Of a stretch of 64,000 nucleotides of DNA, positions 63,598-64,000 are shown one piece after another (positions within the stretch are counted from its first letter, which is position 1; each line of letters starts with the position of its first letter). This stretch comes from Closterium sp. NIES-65 (lineage: Eukaryota; Streptophyta; Zygnematophyceae; Desmidiales; Closteriaceae). Position numbers and translations under genes: made by a program. The stretch spans positions 372,001 to 436,000 of the forward strand of contig CANXME010002128.1 of assembly GCA_948144175.1 (NCBI GenBank), read 5' to 3'. Below the pieces are notes generated by a model, which was given only the letters and a program-made list of their open reading frames with translations, was not told where the DNA came from and did not search any database.

Positions 63598-64000
63598 CTA
63601 GTTTCCTCATTTGCGGCCTGGTCTATCTGCTCGAGCAACTCAGTACAAGCTTTCGTAGCAAGCGCGAGGAAGGTGTTGTAATAAAAAGCATGCCACACAA
63701 TTAAGAGTCTAGGGAGAAAAGGCACATCATTCATGGTGGCTGGAGGTAATTAATAACCCATTTAGCTGGTTCTCGATAGTTTATCATCAGTTGCAGCGGG
63801 AGGCGAGTCCGTTCCCGCTTGTTATGCTTTGGCTAGAGTAGATGGGACTGGTGCTGCATGAATGCTTACGTGGTGGTGGTGATGGTTTAGTCTGGAACTA
63901 GACGGGCGTGTCCTTGCGCACATTTACAGGGTGGGTCGCATGGTGCCACATCAACGCTCATTTACAGTCGCGCAACAGCTCAAACCGGCAAGTACACCGG
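63598..64000. other. Right edge, probably Harbinger 5' region of the transposase gene
   Basis: 403 bp upstream of the transposase frame. No convincing exon, inverted terminal repeat or other gene seen. GGGCGTGTCCTTGCGC near 63904 resembles the left terminus of the element but is in direct, not inverted, orientation. Confidence 0.4.

Larger units (their letters stand above)
53217..64000. mobile_element. PIF/Harbinger DNA transposon (right end outside the window)
   Basis: The likely left end is GGGCGTGTTCCTACAGCC after a TTA target site (53214-53216), the form of terminus typical of PIF/Harbinger. It carries the two genes of the superfamily: a Myb-like DNA-binding protein (plus strand) and a DDE transposase (minus strand). 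Element E interrupts the transposase gene. No inverted copy of the left end is found before 64000, so the right terminus probably lies beyond the window. Confidence 0.75.

Noticed and set aside
63900-63925. Right terminal repeat of the Harbinger element
   Set aside because: GGGCGTGTCCTTGCGC matches the left end only in direct orientation and for about ten bases; a terminal inverted repeat must be the reverse complement.

Overview
This is a eukaryotic nuclear window, most likely from a green plant or streptophyte alga. The evidence is a plant-type SF3B1 gene with 21 exons, a second spliced host gene, and a heavy load of short-LTR Copia retrotransposons, a PIF/Harbinger DNA transposon and hAT-like MITEs. 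The species cannot be fixed from the sequence. A streptophyte alga (for example a zygnematophyte) is my guess from the intron style, the GC content and the kind of Copia element, and it is inference only. There is no bacterial gene, CRISPR array, rRNA or recognisable tRNA.

Layout. 1-2255: two Copia elements of one family, one (minus strand, running off the left edge) inserted into the reverse transcriptase of the other (plus strand). 2431-8501: a young Copia element that looks whole, with identical 430-bp LTRs, a 5-bp target duplication and one long gag-pol frame. 8821-9314: a hAT-like MITE. 9581-27356: the gene for splicing factor SF3B1 (plus strand, about 1341 residues after splicing). Its introns hold partial copies of its own exon edges, three minisatellites built at splice junctions, two hAT-like MITEs and a foldback element. 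27762-31787: a convergent minus-strand gene of 15 exons (about 900 residues) that I do not recognise. 32094-53055: an old non-autonomous LTR element (A, minus) carrying two later Copia insertions (B, minus, 33146-42345, and D, plus, 43504-51080). B in turn carries a small LTR derivative (C, 40668-42182). 53217 to the right edge: a PIF/Harbinger transposon with a Myb-like gene (plus) and a transposase gene (minus), the latter split by a very young Copia element (E, 55414-62903).

The LTR nest is supported by matched target-site duplications: GATCT (A), ACTGC (B), CCCTA (C), GGGAG (D), AATAG (E) and AAACT (F). LTR divergence counted by eye agrees with the nesting order: A 9 of 276, B 2 of 123, D 2 of 131, C 1 of 128, E 0 of 131, F 0 of 430.

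The most unusual feature is in SF3B1. Across exons 1-18, tandem duplications that span exon-intron junctions have left about 34 exon-edge echoes, most with an intact splice site and, upstream of exons, a polypyrimidine tract. The last three exons and their introns have none. SF3B1 itself acts in branch-site and 3' splice-site recognition, so a field of decoy sites in its own transcript could be regulatory. It could equally be neutral duplication debris; transcript data would decide.
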